A DNA stretch of 64,000 bases. Origin: an uncultured Dysosmobacter sp. GTDB lineage: Bacteria > Bacillota > Clostridia > Oscillospirales > Oscillospiraceae. Each line of letters opens with the position of its first letter. The first letter of the stretch is position 1. The notes beneath the pieces were generated by a model. That model saw only the letters and a program-made list of their open reading frames with translations. It did not search any database and was not told where the DNA came from. Location of the stretch: NCBI GenBank assembly GCA_934565855.1, contig CAKTIO010000002.1, positions 375,478 to 439,477 on the forward strand. The letters run 5' to 3'. Position numbers and translations under genes: made by a program. This document shows positions 50,939-60,568 of the stretch, in pieces.

Positions 50939-51670
50939 TTATTCAGCAGCCTTCTCTTCAGCAGCCTCTTCCATCTGCTCACCCTGCTTGCCCTCCAGCA
51001 CGGCGTTTGCCATGACAGAGGAGATCAGCTTAATGGCGCGGATAGCATCGTCGTTGCCGGGGATAACGTAATCGATCTCATCGGGATCGCAGTTGGTATC
51101 AGCGATAGCGACCACAGGAATGCCCAGCTTGTGAGCCTCAGCGATGGCGTTGCGCTCCTTGCGGGTATCCACGATGAACAGTGCGCCGGGCAGGACCTTC
51201 ATGTCCTTCACGCCGCCCAGATACTTCTCCAGCTTTGCGATCTCGCCCAGGTGCTTCATGACTTCCTTCTTGGGCAGCATATCAAAGGTGCCGTCCTCCT
51301 GCATGGTCTTCAGCTGATGCAGACGGTCCACACGGGTACGCATGGTCTTGAAGTTGGTCATCATACCGCCCAGCCAACGAGCGTTGACATAGTACTGACC
51401 GCAGCGGGTAGCTTCCTCACGAATGGCATCCTGAGCCTGCTTCTTGGTGCCGACAAACAGCAGGGACTTGCCGTTTGCGGACAGCTCACGCACGAAGCTG
51501 TAAGCCTCTTCCAGCTTGCGGACGGTCTTCTGCAGGTCCACAATGTAAATGCCGTTGCGCTCGGTGTAGATATAGGGAGCCATCTTGGGGTTCCAGCGGC
51601 GGGTCTGGTGACCGAAGTGGACGCCTGCTTCCAGCAGTGCCTTCATGGATACAACGTTAGAATTTGCCAT
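50939..51670 (-). CDS. rpsB: 30S ribosomal protein S2
   Basis: 243 residues from ATG 51670. [44 protein letters not shown] and [56 protein letters not shown] are diagnostic. In an operon with tsf. The 5' leader up to about 51790 has small stems, and a promoter-like pair (TTGCAT..., TATATT) lies around 51780-51815. Confidence 0.98.
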   Translation of the reverse strand: MANSNVVSMKALLEAGVHFGHQTRRWNPKMAPYIYTERNGIYIVDLQKTVRKLEEAYSFVRELSANGKSLLFVGTKKQAQDAIREEATRCGQYYVNARWLGGMMTNFKTMRTRVDRLHQLKTMQEDGTFDMLPKKEVMKHLGEIAKLEKYLGGVKDMKVLPGALFIVDTRKERNAIAEAHKLGIPVVAIADTNCDPDEIDYVIPGNDDAIRAIKLISSVMANAVLEGKQGEQMEEAAEEKAAE

Positions 51671-51926
51671 TGTTTTGAATTCCTCCAATAAATTTAGTTT
51701 CTGCCTCTAACTGCATCATTCTCCCTGCCAACCCATTCGTGGGCACAGACAAAAAGTCCGCAGCTATGCGGAATGCTGAAATATAATAACATGATCCACC
51801 TGTAAATGCAAGTATTATTTGCAAAAATCCCCATATTATCTATTTTTCACTGCACCGCAGCTGCTGGAGAACGGGAAAAGCGCCGGAAGCCTGTAAAGCC
51901 TCCGGCGCTCTGCAAAACGCTTGTAT

Positions 51927-52934
51927 TTATTGATACTCACACAGCAGGAAAATGGGCTTGATCGCCACAACCTCGTTGTACTCCGATTCTTCCACCTGTA
52001 CGCTGGAATTCAAAGCCTTCAAATCTGCCTTTAAAACCTCCAGCGCCTGCCCGCAGGTCTCCGCTCTTCCCTCCCGGATGATGCGGATCATCCGTTCCAG
52101 CACCACCGGATGTGCATAGCGTCCGGGAACCGGAAAGGAGGGAAATGCTTCCACATACTCCTCCGCCCCGCGTTTAGCGGCTTCCCATTCCCTTGTGATC
52201 GTATGACGGTTGTTCTTTGCCGTTGGCAGGATCTGCGCCCCGGAAAAGAAGAAGATCGCGGCAAAGCCGAACAGGGCGAAATAAATTCCAGTCTGGTTTC
52301 CGGTGACCACCGTATACAATCCATATAGCAGCGCTGCGATGCCAGCCAGAACAATGACCAGCGCCACCCATTTATATGCCGGATGGGTGCGGTCGCTGGA
52401 CCGCTTCGCCTTCGCGGCTTCCGACAGCCGGTCTCCGATCTCCGGTTTTGCCTTCAGAAATTTTTCCGCCCGCTCCAGCTTCTTTTTGGCAGCTTCCGCC
52501 TCCGGCGTCAGCTCCTTGAGATACCGGTTGGCTTCCTGCTCCTCCCGCGCCCTCAGCCGCTCTGCGGCAGCCGTGCTGACCCGGGGGATCTCCGGATACT
52601 TCTTTTCCAGATACGCCAGCAGCTGGTCTACCTCTTCTTCTCTGCGGAAGGTACACTGAAGCTGGGCATGGTCATCGTACTCTACCACCAGATACGGAAT
52701 TGCGCCGAAGGCTCCCTTTCCGGTGAAGCCGCCCTTGCTCATGGCGATCCGCTTGAAAGCTCTGCGGACCGAGCAGATGGGAACGGCATAATACCGGTCC
52801 AGAAAATAGCTGTTTAAGTACAACGCCTGATCTCCAACGCCGCAGGGACCAAACCGGCGGCATTTTTTCCGGTCTGCCTTCAGCAGCGCATCCTCCAGCC
52901 GGTTCTGGCTCAGTTGTCTCATTCCAAATACCAT
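51927..52934 (-). CDS. Conserved membrane protein of unknown function
   Basis: 335 residues. N-terminal soluble domain (about 1-115: CGVGDQALYLNSYFLDRYYAVPICSVRRAFKRIAMSKGGFTGKGAFGAIPYLVVEYDDHAQLQCTFRREEEVDQLLAYLEKKYP), a charged coiled coil (about 120-180), two membrane segments (about 190-212 and 218-240) and a C-terminal helical domain with a PSFPVPGRYAHPVVLERMIRIIREGRA stretch. The family is common in clostridia, with no known function. Lies between rpsB and cstA on the same strand, 45 bp downstream of cstA. Confidence 0.7.
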   Translation of the reverse strand: MVFGMRQLSQNRLEDALLKADRKKCRRFGPCGVGDQALYLNSYFLDRYYAVPICSVRRAFKRIAMSKGGFTGKGAFGAIPYLVVEYDDHAQLQCTFRREEEVDQLLAYLEKKYPEIPRVSTAAAERLRAREEQEANRYLKELTPEAEAAKKKLERAEKFLKAKPEIGDRLSEAAKAKRSSDRTHPAYKWVALVIVLAGIAALLYGLYTVVTGNQTGIYFALFGFAAIFFFSGAQILPTAKNNRHTITREWEAAKRGAEEYVEAFPSFPVPGRYAHPVVLERMIRIIREGRAETCGQALEVLKADLKALNSSVQVEESEYNEVVAIKPIFLLCEYQ

Positions 52935-52979
52935 TCTTTACCTCCGGGCAAATTCCATATCTGGGGCAGTCTTATACGA

Positions 52980-54443
52980 TCAATGATTCAGGGTGTTATA
53001 CTGGGGATGAATGTCACGCTTCTTAATGCTGAACAGGAAGATACCCAGGAACAGGGCTGCCAGCAGAATGCCCACAGGATAGCCCACAGAGGTGCTCAGA
53101 CCCAGGCACTCGGGAGCAATGAAGAAGTAGGTCATGGACACAGCGCTCATGAAGGTGGCAGGCACCGCGGTGATCCAGTAATTCTTCTTTTCATAGAAGA
53201 GGTACATGGAAGCGGACCACAGAACGATCATTGCCAGCGTCTGGTTGGTCCAGCTGAAGTAACGCCACACCACGCTGTAGTCCAGCTGGCTGACAAACGC
53301 ACCCACCAGCAGCAGGGGAACGCACAGCACCAGACGGTTCTTGAAGGACTTCTGGTCCAGCTTGAACCAGTCGGAAATGACCAGACGTGCGGAACGGAAT
53401 GCCGTATCGCCGGAGGTGATGGGGCAGGCAATGACGCCCAGCATTGCCAGAGCAACACCAACGCCGCCCATCGTCTTTACGCAGACATCATAGATGGCAG
53501 CGGACTGACCGTTTGCCAGAGCTGCCTGCAGGCCGGTGGACAAACCGCCGGTGACTTCATAGATCGAGCAGCCTGCAGCAGCCCAAATCAGGGCGATCAC
53601 ACCCTCGCAGACCATTGCACCGTAGAATACGAAGTGACCCTGACGCTCACTCTTCATGCAGCGCGCCATCAGAGGGCTCTGGGTAGCATGGAAGCCGGAA
53701 ATTGCACCGCAGGCGACGGTGATGAACATAAAGCTCCAGATGGGCTTGCCAGTGGGCTCCATGTTGCGGAAGTTCTCCCAGATCTCAGGAATCACATAAT
53801 TGGAGTTCGTGAAAATACCGATTGCAACACCCACTGCCATGACAATCAGGCAAATGCCAAACAGCGGATAGATCTTACCAATGATCTTATCAATGGAAAT
53901 GAACGTTGCGATGAAGTAATAAATCAGAACGACTGCCAGCCAGAAGGTGGTGTTGACCACGATGCCGGAGGCATTGCTGTTCTTGAACAGTGTCACGATC
54001 AGACCGGCAGGACCCACGGCGAACACTGTACCTACCATTACCAGCAGGACCACGCTGAACACACGCATCACGTTCTTCATGAAACCGCCCAGGTAAATAC
54101 CGGAGATCTCAGAGATGGAAGCGCCGTTGTTCCGCTCACTCATCATACCGGAGAAGAAGTCGTGAACGCCGCCTGCGAAAATCGTACCGAAGGTGATCCA
54201 CAGGAACACCACAGGTCCCCACAGTGCGCCCTGCATGGCGCCGAAAATGGGACCCAGTCCGGCGATATTCAGCAGCTGGACCAAAAACAACTTCCACTGA
54301 GGCATGACAACATAGTCCACGCCATCGTTGATCTTGACCGCCGGGGTTTCACGGTCATCCGGACCAAAGGTGTTTTCCACAACCTTGCCGTAAGTGAAAT
54401 ACCCGCCGACCAGAAGTGCCAAACAAACTAAGAAACTGATCAT
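52980..54443 (-). CDS. CstA family carbon starvation transporter
   Basis: 487 residues, about 13 membrane segments, the short form common in Firmicutes. PQWKLFLVQLLNIAGLGPIFGAMQGALWGPVVFLWITFGTIFAGGVHDFFSGMMSERNNGASI and FITVACGAISGFHATQSPLMARCMKSERQGHFVFYGAMVCEG are the CstA core. Members import peptides or pyruvate (shown in E. coli CstA, BtsT). No two-component regulators next to it. Confidence 0.93.
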   Translation of the reverse strand: MISFLVCLALLVGGYFTYGKVVENTFGPDDRETPAVKINDGVDYVVMPQWKLFLVQLLNIAGLGPIFGAMQGALWGPVVFLWITFGTIFAGGVHDFFSGMMSERNNGASISEISGIYLGGFMKNVMRVFSVVLLVMVGTVFAVGPAGLIVTLFKNSNASGIVVNTTFWLAVVLIYYFIATFISIDKIIGKIYPLFGICLIVMAVGVAIGIFTNSNYVIPEIWENFRNMEPTGKPIWSFMFITVACGAISGFHATQSPLMARCMKSERQGHFVFYGAMVCEGVIALIWAAAGCSIYEVTGGLSTGLQAALANGQSAAIYDVCVKTMGGVGVALAMLGVIACPITSGDTAFRSARLVISDWFKLDQKSFKNRLVLCVPLLLVGAFVSQLDYSVVWRYFSWTNQTLAMIVLWSASMYLFYEKKNYWITAVPATFMSAVSMTYFFIAPECLGLSTSVGYPVGILLAALFLGIFLFSIKKRDIHPQYNTLNH

Positions 54444-54556
54444 AGGTTTTTTGCTCTCCCTTTCTTTACGCTTTCCCGCGTTTTAAATTTCGGACCTCAT
54501 GCTCCCGCCTGATTTTATTTGGAGCACGGATCCTACCGGCGCCGTTACCACCCATT

Positions 54557-55000
54557 TTACACACTTGCCTTTCTCTGTTTTTTACACATATTCAGACCCA
54601 ATGGTCTGGTTCTTTTTTGCAGCCACAGCGTCCGCAGCACCGCCTGCGCCGCATAGGAGATATTTTGTCCGGCAAAATCCGCTGCAAATTCCGCCAGCAG
54701 CGCGGACCGCTCTTCCGCATCCTGCGCAGGCAGCCTTTCACCCGTCTCCTGAAGGACGCGCTCCGCCCTTTCCGTATATTCCAGCTGTGCCTTCGCCAAA
54801 TCCCGTGCTATCGGTGATCTGCTGTGACATACCTGCTGCTGCAGCTCTGACAGAGCTTCCTCCCGCTTCTGTCCAATCTGCCGGTAAAGCTGCTCCAGCT
54901 GGTCCTCTGGCATTGCATCGCAGCATTCCAGGCACTTCATCAGCCAGTCCCATTGAGACCGCAGCTCCCGCAGCTTTGCATCAAAGGTTTTCTGCTCCAA
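54557..55000 (-). CDS. Hypothetical coiled-coil protein
   Basis: 147 residues, almost wholly helical and charged, with three Cys (about 23, 26, and 58) but no clear metal motif. Heptad-like spacing at LRELRSQWDWLMKCLECCDAMPEDQLEQLYRQIGQKREEALSELQQQV. No membrane segment. A family is not recognised. Between cstA and the TetR gene on the same strand, with a TetR terminator on its upstream side, so probably transcribed alone. Confidence 0.55.
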   Translation of the reverse strand: MEQKTFDAKLRELRSQWDWLMKCLECCDAMPEDQLEQLYRQIGQKREEALSELQQQVCHSRSPIARDLAKAQLEYTERAERVLQETGERLPAQDAEERSALLAEFAADFAGQNISYAAQAVLRTLWLQKRTRPLGLNMCKKQRKASV

Positions 55001-55089
55001 ACCGCTTTCACCATCCCTCCTGTTTCCGGAGATTATTATAGCAAGCGGTTTTCAAACTTCCAGTTGCAATTTCTGGAAGCTGTCCTTAC

Positions 55090-55123
55090 AAAAGCGCCCA
55101 TGTGTAAAACACATCGGCGCTTT
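55090..55123 (-). terminator. Terminator after the TetR gene
   Basis: AAAGCGCC(CA)TGTG / CACA(TC)GGCGCTTTT, adjacent to the TetR stop. Confidence 0.75.
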
Positions 55124-55124
55124 T

Positions 55125-55664
55125 CTAAGCCTTATGCGATTCCATTCCATTGCGCATCAAATGATCGATCCTGGCAGCGACTGCCTCTATGGAAACCGTT
55201 TCTCTGCGGGACCAGACGGAAAAGACCGTTCCAGTGATGGCATAGGAATAAAATTCCAAATCAAACTGGAACTCCGCGGGAGCAGCCTCTATAGACCAGT
55301 CCGCTTCCTCCATCCACTTTTCCAAATAACGATGCACTGCATTTTTGAAAAGCGTTTCCGCCCACTCCCGATGCTCCGACTCCACCAGCTTTCCCACCAG
55401 CCTCTGCCGGTGCAGCATGGATTCCAACAGTGCCTGAAGCATCTGCAGCAGCGTCTGTTTCTCCGGCGCTTCCTCAGCCAGCCGCTGCATGAACTGCTGC
55501 AGCGTCCACTCGACCACTTCGGTCAGATCCTGAAAATGATAGTAAAACGTCTGCCGGGATATCCCGCAGGCTCCCACAAGGTCTTTTACCGTAACTCTGT
55601 CAATATTCTTTTTCTGTGAGAGGGCAAAAAGTGCCTGTGAAATCTCGGTACGAACGTCGGACAT
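55125..55664 (-). CDS. TetR/AcrR family transcriptional regulator (DhaS/TetR_C_8-like)
   Basis: 179 residues from ATG 55664 (GAGGGGGGGTG upstream). N-terminal HTH: ISQALFALSQKKNIDRVTVKDLVGACGISRQTFYYHFQDLTEVVEWTLQQFM, followed by a helical C-terminal ligand domain ending ARIDHLMRNGME. The target is unknown; no divergent partner is evident within the 130 bp upstream, but the patatin-like gene lies on the same strand beyond. Confidence 0.9.
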   Translation of the reverse strand: MSDVRTEISQALFALSQKKNIDRVTVKDLVGACGISRQTFYYHFQDLTEVVEWTLQQFMQRLAEEAPEKQTLLQMLQALLESMLHRQRLVGKLVESEHREWAETLFKNAVHRYLEKWMEEADWSIEAAPAEFQFDLEFYSYAITGTVFSVWSRRETVSIEAVAARIDHLMRNGMESHKA

Positions 55665-55834
55665 CAGCAGCACCCCCCCTCGCATTTTGGTATCATAACA
55701 CAAAATGCGGCACATTGTCACTCAACGGAACATACGGTAAATTTTTAACAAATTACACATTTTTTGTCTGTTTTAACGACTATGTTTCAAAATTTTACAT
55801 TTTTGAAACGTTTTGAATACTATTGATACTTTTT

Positions 55835-56701
55835 TCACGAGTTTGACGGCTCCTGCTCCGCCTGTTTCAAAAATTGCCGCAGTCCCTGCATTTGCTGCTC
55901 CGCGTCCCATAGTCCCATCTGATATACACGGTACAGCTCCTTTGGGTCCTTTTCCATCCTCCTGATCGTGATCGGTTCCGAGGGACGGATCACAAAGGCG
56001 ATTCCCTGCTGTTCCAACGCTTCCAAATGCTGCACACTCTCATTGTACTCCACATGTCGCCGTTTCAGATCCTCTGCAAACGCCTTCTTTTTTCCATAGC
56101 ACAGTTGGATCAAAGCCGGAGACATTGCTTTTTTCCGGTAAGAACGGTCCCGGGTCAGAATCACGACCAGTTTTTCATACCCTAAGCTCAACATTTTCTG
56201 ATAGGGAATGCTGTCCGCCACGCCGCCGTCCAAATACCACTGGTTCCCGACCCGGACCGGCTTGGATACAAAAGGCATGGACGCGGATGCCCGAAGAGCG
56301 TCCATCTGTGCAAAGCCGCTCTTGATCTGCACATACTCCGCTTTCCCCGTGTCCAAATTGGTCATTCCGCAGTAAAACGGGATTCCGGAATCCTGAAATG
56401 CTTGATCGTCAAACGGATCCAATGTCTTGGGAACCGTTCCATACGCGAATTCTGTATTTACGATATTTCCCGTTTTCAGCAGAGAACCCAATCCCATATA
56501 ACGCCGGTCACCGTTAAATCTCTGATTATAGCGGATCACCCTTCCCTTCTGCCCAGAGAGGTAATTGACTCCAAAAACTGCCCCGGCAGAAATTCCAATC
56601 ACACCATCCAACAGAATGTGCTGGTCCAAAAATGTATCCAGCACACCGGCTGTATACATTCCGCGCATCGCGCCGCCCTCTAACACCAGTCCGATTTTCA
56701 T
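55835..56701 (-). CDS. Patatin-like phospholipase
   Basis: 288 residues. Oxyanion Gly-rich loop GLVLEGGAMRGMYTAGVL (1-20), nucleophile elbow GISAGAVFG with Ser in G-x-S-x-G near residue 39, and DGGVADSIPYQ carrying the catalytic Asp near residue 160. RssA/YlbK-like cytosolic type, no signal peptide. Hydrolyses lipid acyl chains; physiological substrate unknown. Confidence 0.94.
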   Translation of the reverse strand: MKIGLVLEGGAMRGMYTAGVLDTFLDQHILLDGVIGISAGAVFGVNYLSGQKGRVIRYNQRFNGDRRYMGLGSLLKTGNIVNTEFAYGTVPKTLDPFDDQAFQDSGIPFYCGMTNLDTGKAEYVQIKSGFAQMDALRASASMPFVSKPVRVGNQWYLDGGVADSIPYQKMLSLGYEKLVVILTRDRSYRKKAMSPALIQLCYGKKKAFAEDLKRRHVEYNESVQHLEALEQQGIAFVIRPSEPITIRRMEKDPKELYRVYQMGLWDAEQQMQGLRQFLKQAEQEPSNS

Positions 56702-56830
56702 TCCTTATCTCCTACCTTTGATCGCTGGCAATTACACAGCATAAGAATACACATATATTTATTTTAACAGTATACTCCGTCCGTCATTTTCCGCAAGTCC
56801 CATTCTCCTGCCGACAGCATAAAATAAAAA

Positions 56831-56857
56831 GAGCGTTCCATACGGAACGCTCTTTTT
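56831..56857 (-). terminator. Terminator after rplL
   Basis: GAGCGTTCC AT(A)C GGAACGCTC followed by TTTTT on the + strand and AAAAA on the other side; ends the rplJL transcript. Confidence 0.9.
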
Positions 56858-56872
56858 GAGAAGCAAAGAAAC

Positions 56873-57244
56873 TTACTTCAGCTCGATCTTTGCGCCAGCC
56901 TCTTCCAGCTGTGCCTTCAGAGCCTCAGCGTCAGCCTTAGCAACGCCTTCCTTCAGGGTCTTGGGAGCACCCTCGACAGTTGCCTTAGCCTCAGCCAGAC
57001 CCTGACCGGTGACCTCACGGACAGCCTTGATGACCTTGATCTTAGCAGCAGCATCAAAGCCGGTCAGAACAACGTCGAAATCAGTCTTCTCCTCAGCAGC
57101 GGGAGCAGCAGCGCCAGCAGCGGGAGCAGCCATAGCAGCAGCGGAAACACCGAACTCTTCCTCCAGAGCGTGAACCAGCTCGGACAGCTCCAGAACGGTC
57201 AGAGCCTTGATCTCTTCGATCATAGCAGTAACTTTCTCAGACAT
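56873..57244 (-). CDS. rplL: 50S ribosomal protein L7/L12
   Basis: 123 residues. N-terminal dimerisation helix pair [26 protein letters not shown], Ala-rich hinge ([17 protein letters not shown]) and C-terminal factor-binding domain [49 protein letters not shown]. Stalk protein, in operon with rplJ. Confidence 0.98.
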   Translation of the reverse strand: MSEKVTAMIEEIKALTVLELSELVHALEEEFGVSAAAMAAPAAGAAAPAAEEKTDFDVVLTGFDAAAKIKVIKAVREVTGQGLAEAKATVEGAPKTLKEGVAKADAEALKAQLEEAGAKIELK

Positions 57245-57284
57245 GATAATTGCCTCCTATTAGTTATTTAAAATGTGGTGCTGA

Positions 57285-57830
57285 TTATTCAGCAGCGGGA
57301 GCAGCCTCTTCAGCTGCGGATTCGGCTTCTGCGGGAGCGCCGTTCTTCTCGGCGATCTGCTTCAGCACGACAGCCAAACCAGTGATGGGAGCCAGCATGG
57401 TACCCAGCACCTGAGCCTGCAGAACAGGCAGAGCGGGAATGGAAGCCAGGGACTTGATGGTGTCCAGATCGACGGGCTTACCGTCCATAAAGCCACCCTT
57501 AATCTCAAACTTGCCTTCCAGCTTCTTTGCGTAGTCAGACATTACGCGAGCGGGAGCCACAACATCCTCGCACAGAGCCAGAGAAGTAGTGCCGTTCAGC
57601 AGGTCGTCCAGGTCGCCCAGACCGGTGTTGTTGAAAGCAAAGCGCAGCAGAGTGTTCTTGACAACGGCATAGTCAATGGAATTTGCGCGGCATTCCTTAC
57701 GGAGAGCCGTATCTTCCTCGACCGTGATGCCCTTATAGTCAACGATCACGCCTGCGGAGGCTTTCTGGATCTTCTCGGTCAGCTCGGCAACAACTGCCTG
57801 CTTCTCGCTCAAGACTTTTGCGTTAGGCAT
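57285..57830 (-). CDS. rplJ: 50S ribosomal protein L10
   Basis: 181 residues from ATG 57830 (CCATTGGAGGTG upstream). LSEKQAVVAELTEKIQKASAGVIVDYKGITVEEDTALRKECRANSIDYAVVKNTLLRFAF is diagnostic; C-terminal helix binds L7/L12. A long frame upstream is part of the leader and not real. Autoregulated through the L10 leader. Confidence 0.98.
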   Translation of the reverse strand: MPNAKVLSEKQAVVAELTEKIQKASAGVIVDYKGITVEEDTALRKECRANSIDYAVVKNTLLRFAFNNTGLGDLDDLLNGTTSLALCEDVVAPARVMSDYAKKLEGKFEIKGGFMDGKPVDLDTIKSLASIPALPVLQAQVLGTMLAPITGLAVVLKQIAEKNGAPAEAESAAEEAAPAAE

Positions 57831-57835
57831 TCTTG

Positions 57836-57975
57836 GTTTCACCTCCATTGGAATTATCGGTGCGTTCAAAAAGAAAACCGTCCTTATGCCAAAGGACATA
57901 AGGACGGATAAGCAATCTTACGATTTGCCGCCCTCGGCAGGATTTACGCATAAAGCACCTGCTGTCTTTGGAACG
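57836..57975 (-). ncRNA. Ribosomal protein L10 leader
   Basis: Minus-strand leader of rplJ with the class features CCAAAGACAGCAGGTGC, ATCCTGCCGAGG and a terminal hairpin CCGTCCTTATGTCC / GGCATAAGGACGG followed by a T-rich run. L10(L12)4 binds such leaders and represses rplJL (established). Confidence 0.85.
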
Positions 57976-57985
57976 CATCCATTAT

Positions 57986-58013
57986 TATATCAAACCTTAA
58001 AAATTTGTCAAGC
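57986..58013 (-). promoter_or_regulatory. Promoter of rplJL
   Basis: On the minus strand TTGACA (58013-58008), 16-bp spacer, TATAAT (57991-57986). Strong consensus. Confidence 0.85.
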
Positions 58014-58045
58014 AATTTTTCAAGGTTTCATATACTTTTCGGCAA

Positions 58046-58738
58046 TTAAGCCATCTTGGCAGTGCTCATCTTCACGCCGGGACCCATAGTGGAAGCCACT
58101 ACACAGCTCTTGATATACTGACCCTTGGCGGAAGCGGGCTTTGCCTTTACGATTGCACCCATGATGGCATTGAAGTTTTCGGTCAGCTTCTCAGAGCCGA
58201 AGGAAACCTTGCCGATGGGGCAGTGAATGATATTGGTCTTGTCCAGACGGTACTCAATCTTACCAGCCTTGACTTCCTTCACAGCCTTTGCCACGTCGGG
58301 AGTCACAGTGCCAGCCTTGGGAGAGGGCATCAAGCCCTTGGGACCCAGGACCTTACCGAGACGACCAACCACACCCATCATATCCGGGCTGGCAACCACC
58401 ACGTCAAAGTCGAACCAGTTTTCCTTCTGGATCTTCTCCACCATGTCCATATCGCCGACATAGTCTGCACCAGCTTCGCGGGCAGCCTCTGCCTTGTCGC
58501 CCTTGGCGAACACCAGGACGCGGACCGTCTTACCGGTTCCGTGGGGCAGAACGATGGCGCCACGGACCTGCTGGTCTGCGTGACGGGAGTCCACACCCAG
58601 CTTTACATGCAGCTCGACAGTTTCGTCAAACTTTGCGCTTGCAGTCTTGCAAACAAGCTCCATGCCTTCAGCAGCCTCATACTGGGTATTCTTATCGATC
58701 TGCTTGGCACTATCCTTATATTTCTTGCCTCTAAACAA
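58046..58738 (-). CDS. rplA: 50S ribosomal protein L1
   Basis: 230 residues, normal length. [66 protein letters not shown] and [54 protein letters not shown] are the L1 signature. Downstream of rplK. Confidence 0.98.
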   Translation of the reverse strand: MFRGKKYKDSAKQIDKNTQYEAAEGMELVCKTASAKFDETVELHVKLGVDSRHADQQVRGAIVLPHGTGKTVRVLVFAKGDKAEAAREAGADYVGDMDMVEKIQKENWFDFDVVVASPDMMGVVGRLGKVLGPKGLMPSPKAGTVTPDVAKAVKEVKAGKIEYRLDKTNIIHCPIGKVSFGSEKLTENFNAIMGAIVKAKPASAKGQYIKSCVVASTMGPGVKMSTAKMA

Positions 58739-58820
58739 TGTTACTTCCTCCTCATAGTGGTTCTTCGGAATTTATCCTCCCACTGTCTGCGGCGGCGTAC
58801 AGCCGCTCAGTGAATCTTAC

Positions 58821-59246
58821 TTACTCTTCGACGGTAACGCCCATGCTGCGGCAGGTACCTGCGATCATGCTCATTGCAGTCTCCAGGTTGGCAGCGTTCA
58901 GGTCGGGCATCTTGATCTCAGCGATCTTCTGCAGGGAAGCCTTGCTGATCTTGGCGACCTTGGTCTTGTTGGGGACGCCGGAACCAGACTCAATGTTGCA
59001 TTCCTTCTTGATCAGGACTGCAGCGGGGGGAGTCTTGGTAATGAAGGAGAAAGAACGGTCAGCGTACACGGTGATAACGACGGGAATGATCATACCCATT
59101 TCGTTCTTCGTGCGCTCGTTGAACTCCTTAGTGAATGCGGCAATGTTAATGCCGTGCTGACCCAGAGCGGGACCAACGGGGGGTGCAGGGGTTGCCTTGC
59201 CTGCGGGAATCTGCAGCTTTACATAGCCTGTAACTTTCTGTGCCAC
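58821..59246 (-). CDS. rplK: 50S ribosomal protein L11
   Basis: 141 residues. [44 protein letters not shown] at the N-terminus and [29 protein letters not shown] at the C-terminus. Between nusG and rplA. Confidence 0.98.
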   Translation of the reverse strand: MAQKVTGYVKLQIPAGKATPAPPVGPALGQHGINIAAFTKEFNERTKNEMGMIIPVVITVYADRSFSFITKTPPAAVLIKKECNIESGSGVPNKTKVAKISKASLQKIAEIKMPDLNAANLETAMSMIAGTCRSMGVTVEE

Positions 59247-59363
59247 GGAGTAGCACCTCCTAAATCAAAGAATGTGGTGACGGATGCCTTGCGGCATTCC
59301 GGATTTGGCGGAGTTCTGAAACTCCTCCCACTTGCACTGGCTTTCACCAGCCTTGCGTTTGCG

Positions 59364-59888
59364 TTATTCCTGAACTTCTACCTGGTCCAGTTCCAACTCG
59401 ACGGGGGTTTCCCGTCCGAACATGGACACTATGACGGAAACGCGGTTCTTCTCCGGTTCGATCTCTTCCACCACGCCGGTGAAAGTGGTCAGCGGACCAT
59501 CGACGATCCGAACATGATCGCCCACCGCGTATTTGACAACGACCTCGTGCTTTTCCATTCCCATGGCAAGCACCTCTTCCTCGGTCAGGGGGATCGGCTT
59601 GTTCTCGGAGCCGACAAAGCCGGTCACTCCGCGGACATTCCGCACCAGATGCCAAGTGTCGTCTGTCATGACCATTTTGACAAGCACGTACCCGGGGAAC
59701 ACCTTCCGCTCAACCTCTTTGGTTGCACCGGAATCGGTGACCTCCGTCACAGTCTCCAGGGGGATCTCGATCCGCAGGATCATATCCTCCATACCGCGAC
59801 CGTTCACGAACTTTTCAATGCTGGTTTTGACGGCATTCTCATAGCCGGAATAGGTATGAATCACATACCACTTCGCGCTGTCTGACAT
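59364..59888 (-). CDS. nusG: Transcription termination/antitermination protein NusG
   Basis: 174 residues, ATG at 59888. WYVIHTYSGYENAVKTSIEKFV opens the NGN domain; FPGYVLVKMVMTDDTWHLVRNVRGVTGFVG and the KOW motif YAVGDHVRIVDGPLTTFTGVVEEIEPEKNRVSVIVSMFGRETPVELELDQV follow. Downstream of secE. Confidence 0.97.
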   Translation of the reverse strand: MSDSAKWYVIHTYSGYENAVKTSIEKFVNGRGMEDMILRIEIPLETVTEVTDSGATKEVERKVFPGYVLVKMVMTDDTWHLVRNVRGVTGFVGSENKPIPLTEEEVLAMGMEKHEVVVKYAVGDHVRIVDGPLTTFTGVVEEIEPEKNRVSVIVSMFGRETPVELELDQVEVQE

Positions 59889-59900
59889 TTCTTCTACCTC

Positions 59901-60116
59901 TTAGCCGCCCAGGACGCTGATGAGCATCTGAATGGCACTCACAGCCACATAGTCGAAGATCCAGATGCAGGCGCCGATCAGCAGTGAGCACAGCAGCACC
60001 GTTCCGGTGTTCTTTGCCACCGTCTGCTTATCAGGCCAAACAACCTTCTTCAATTCGCTTTTCATCTCGCGGAACCAAACGCCGCGATCCTTTTTCTTCT
60101 TGACTTCTTCTGCCAT
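59901..60116 (-). CDS. secE: Preprotein translocase subunit SecE
   Basis: 71 residues. The conserved amphipathic part RGVWFREMKSELKKVVWPDKQTVAKNTG precedes the single membrane segment (about 40-62). Forms the SecYEG channel. Between rpmG and nusG. Confidence 0.95.
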   Translation of the reverse strand: MAEEVKKKKDRGVWFREMKSELKKVVWPDKQTVAKNTGTVLLCSLLIGACIWIFDYVAVSAIQMLISVLGG

Positions 60117-60150
60117 AACTTTACACGCCCTTTCTCAACGTTCGTTCCAG

Positions 60151-60300
60151 TTACTTGGTTTCGCTGTGGAGCGTGTGCTTGCGGCAGAAGGGGCAATACT
60201 TATTCAGTTCAAGCTTGTCCGGTGTGTTCTTTTTGTTCTTCATCGTATTGTAGTTTCTCTGCTTGCACTCGTTGCATCTCAGTGTGACTTTAACGCGCAT
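60151..60300 (-). CDS. rpmG: 50S ribosomal protein L33
   Basis: 49 residues, ATG 60300 to TAA 60151. Begins [22 protein letters not shown] and ends [12 protein letters not shown], with two CxxC pairs (CNEC, CPFC), the zinc-binding L33 form. First gene of the rpmG-secE-nusG-rplKA unit; start has TAAGGAGGTG. Confidence 0.97.
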   Translation of the reverse strand: MRVKVTLRCNECKQRNYNTMKNKKNTPDKLELNKYCPFCRKHTLHSETK

Positions 60301-60448
60301 CTAACGGCACCTCCTTATTATTGGTGTCCGGTCCGGCTTCAGCCGGCGGCACCGATTGCCTCCCTGCGGTTATCAAAGCGACCTGCTGCTGCACAGGAAA
60401 AGCGAAAAATGCGCATGACAACGAAGCCCTTTTTCACAGGTAAGTATG

Positions 60449-60477
60449 ATTTTAGCACACCAACCTCTCCCGGTCAA
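60449..60477 (-). promoter_or_regulatory. Promoter of rpmG-secE-nusG-rplKA
   Basis: On the minus strand TTGACC (60477-60472), 17-bp spacer, TAAAAT (60454-60449). A leader of about 140 nt with a GC stem (CCGGCT/AGCCGG) follows before rpmG. No tRNA-Trp is present there. Confidence 0.75.
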
Positions 60478-60568
60478 CTCTTTTTTTCTGTTTTTTTACT
60501 GCTTTTCTTGCTATTTCCTCTTCCCTTCCAGTATAATAGGACATCATAGATGATCTGGAGGCTTTTCC

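Noticed and set aside
52914..54431. 505-codon open frame on the plus strand
   Set aside because: Antisense to the CstA gene; extremely rich in His, Gln and Asn, as expected from the reverse of membrane protein codons.
57886..58089. Small plus-strand frame between rplJ and rplA
   Set aside because: Covers the L10 leader and promoter; no ribosome site.
60302..60448. Possible tRNA-Trp in the rpmG leader, as in some relatives
   Set aside because: No cloverleaf or T-arm consensus; only a GC-rich stem is present.
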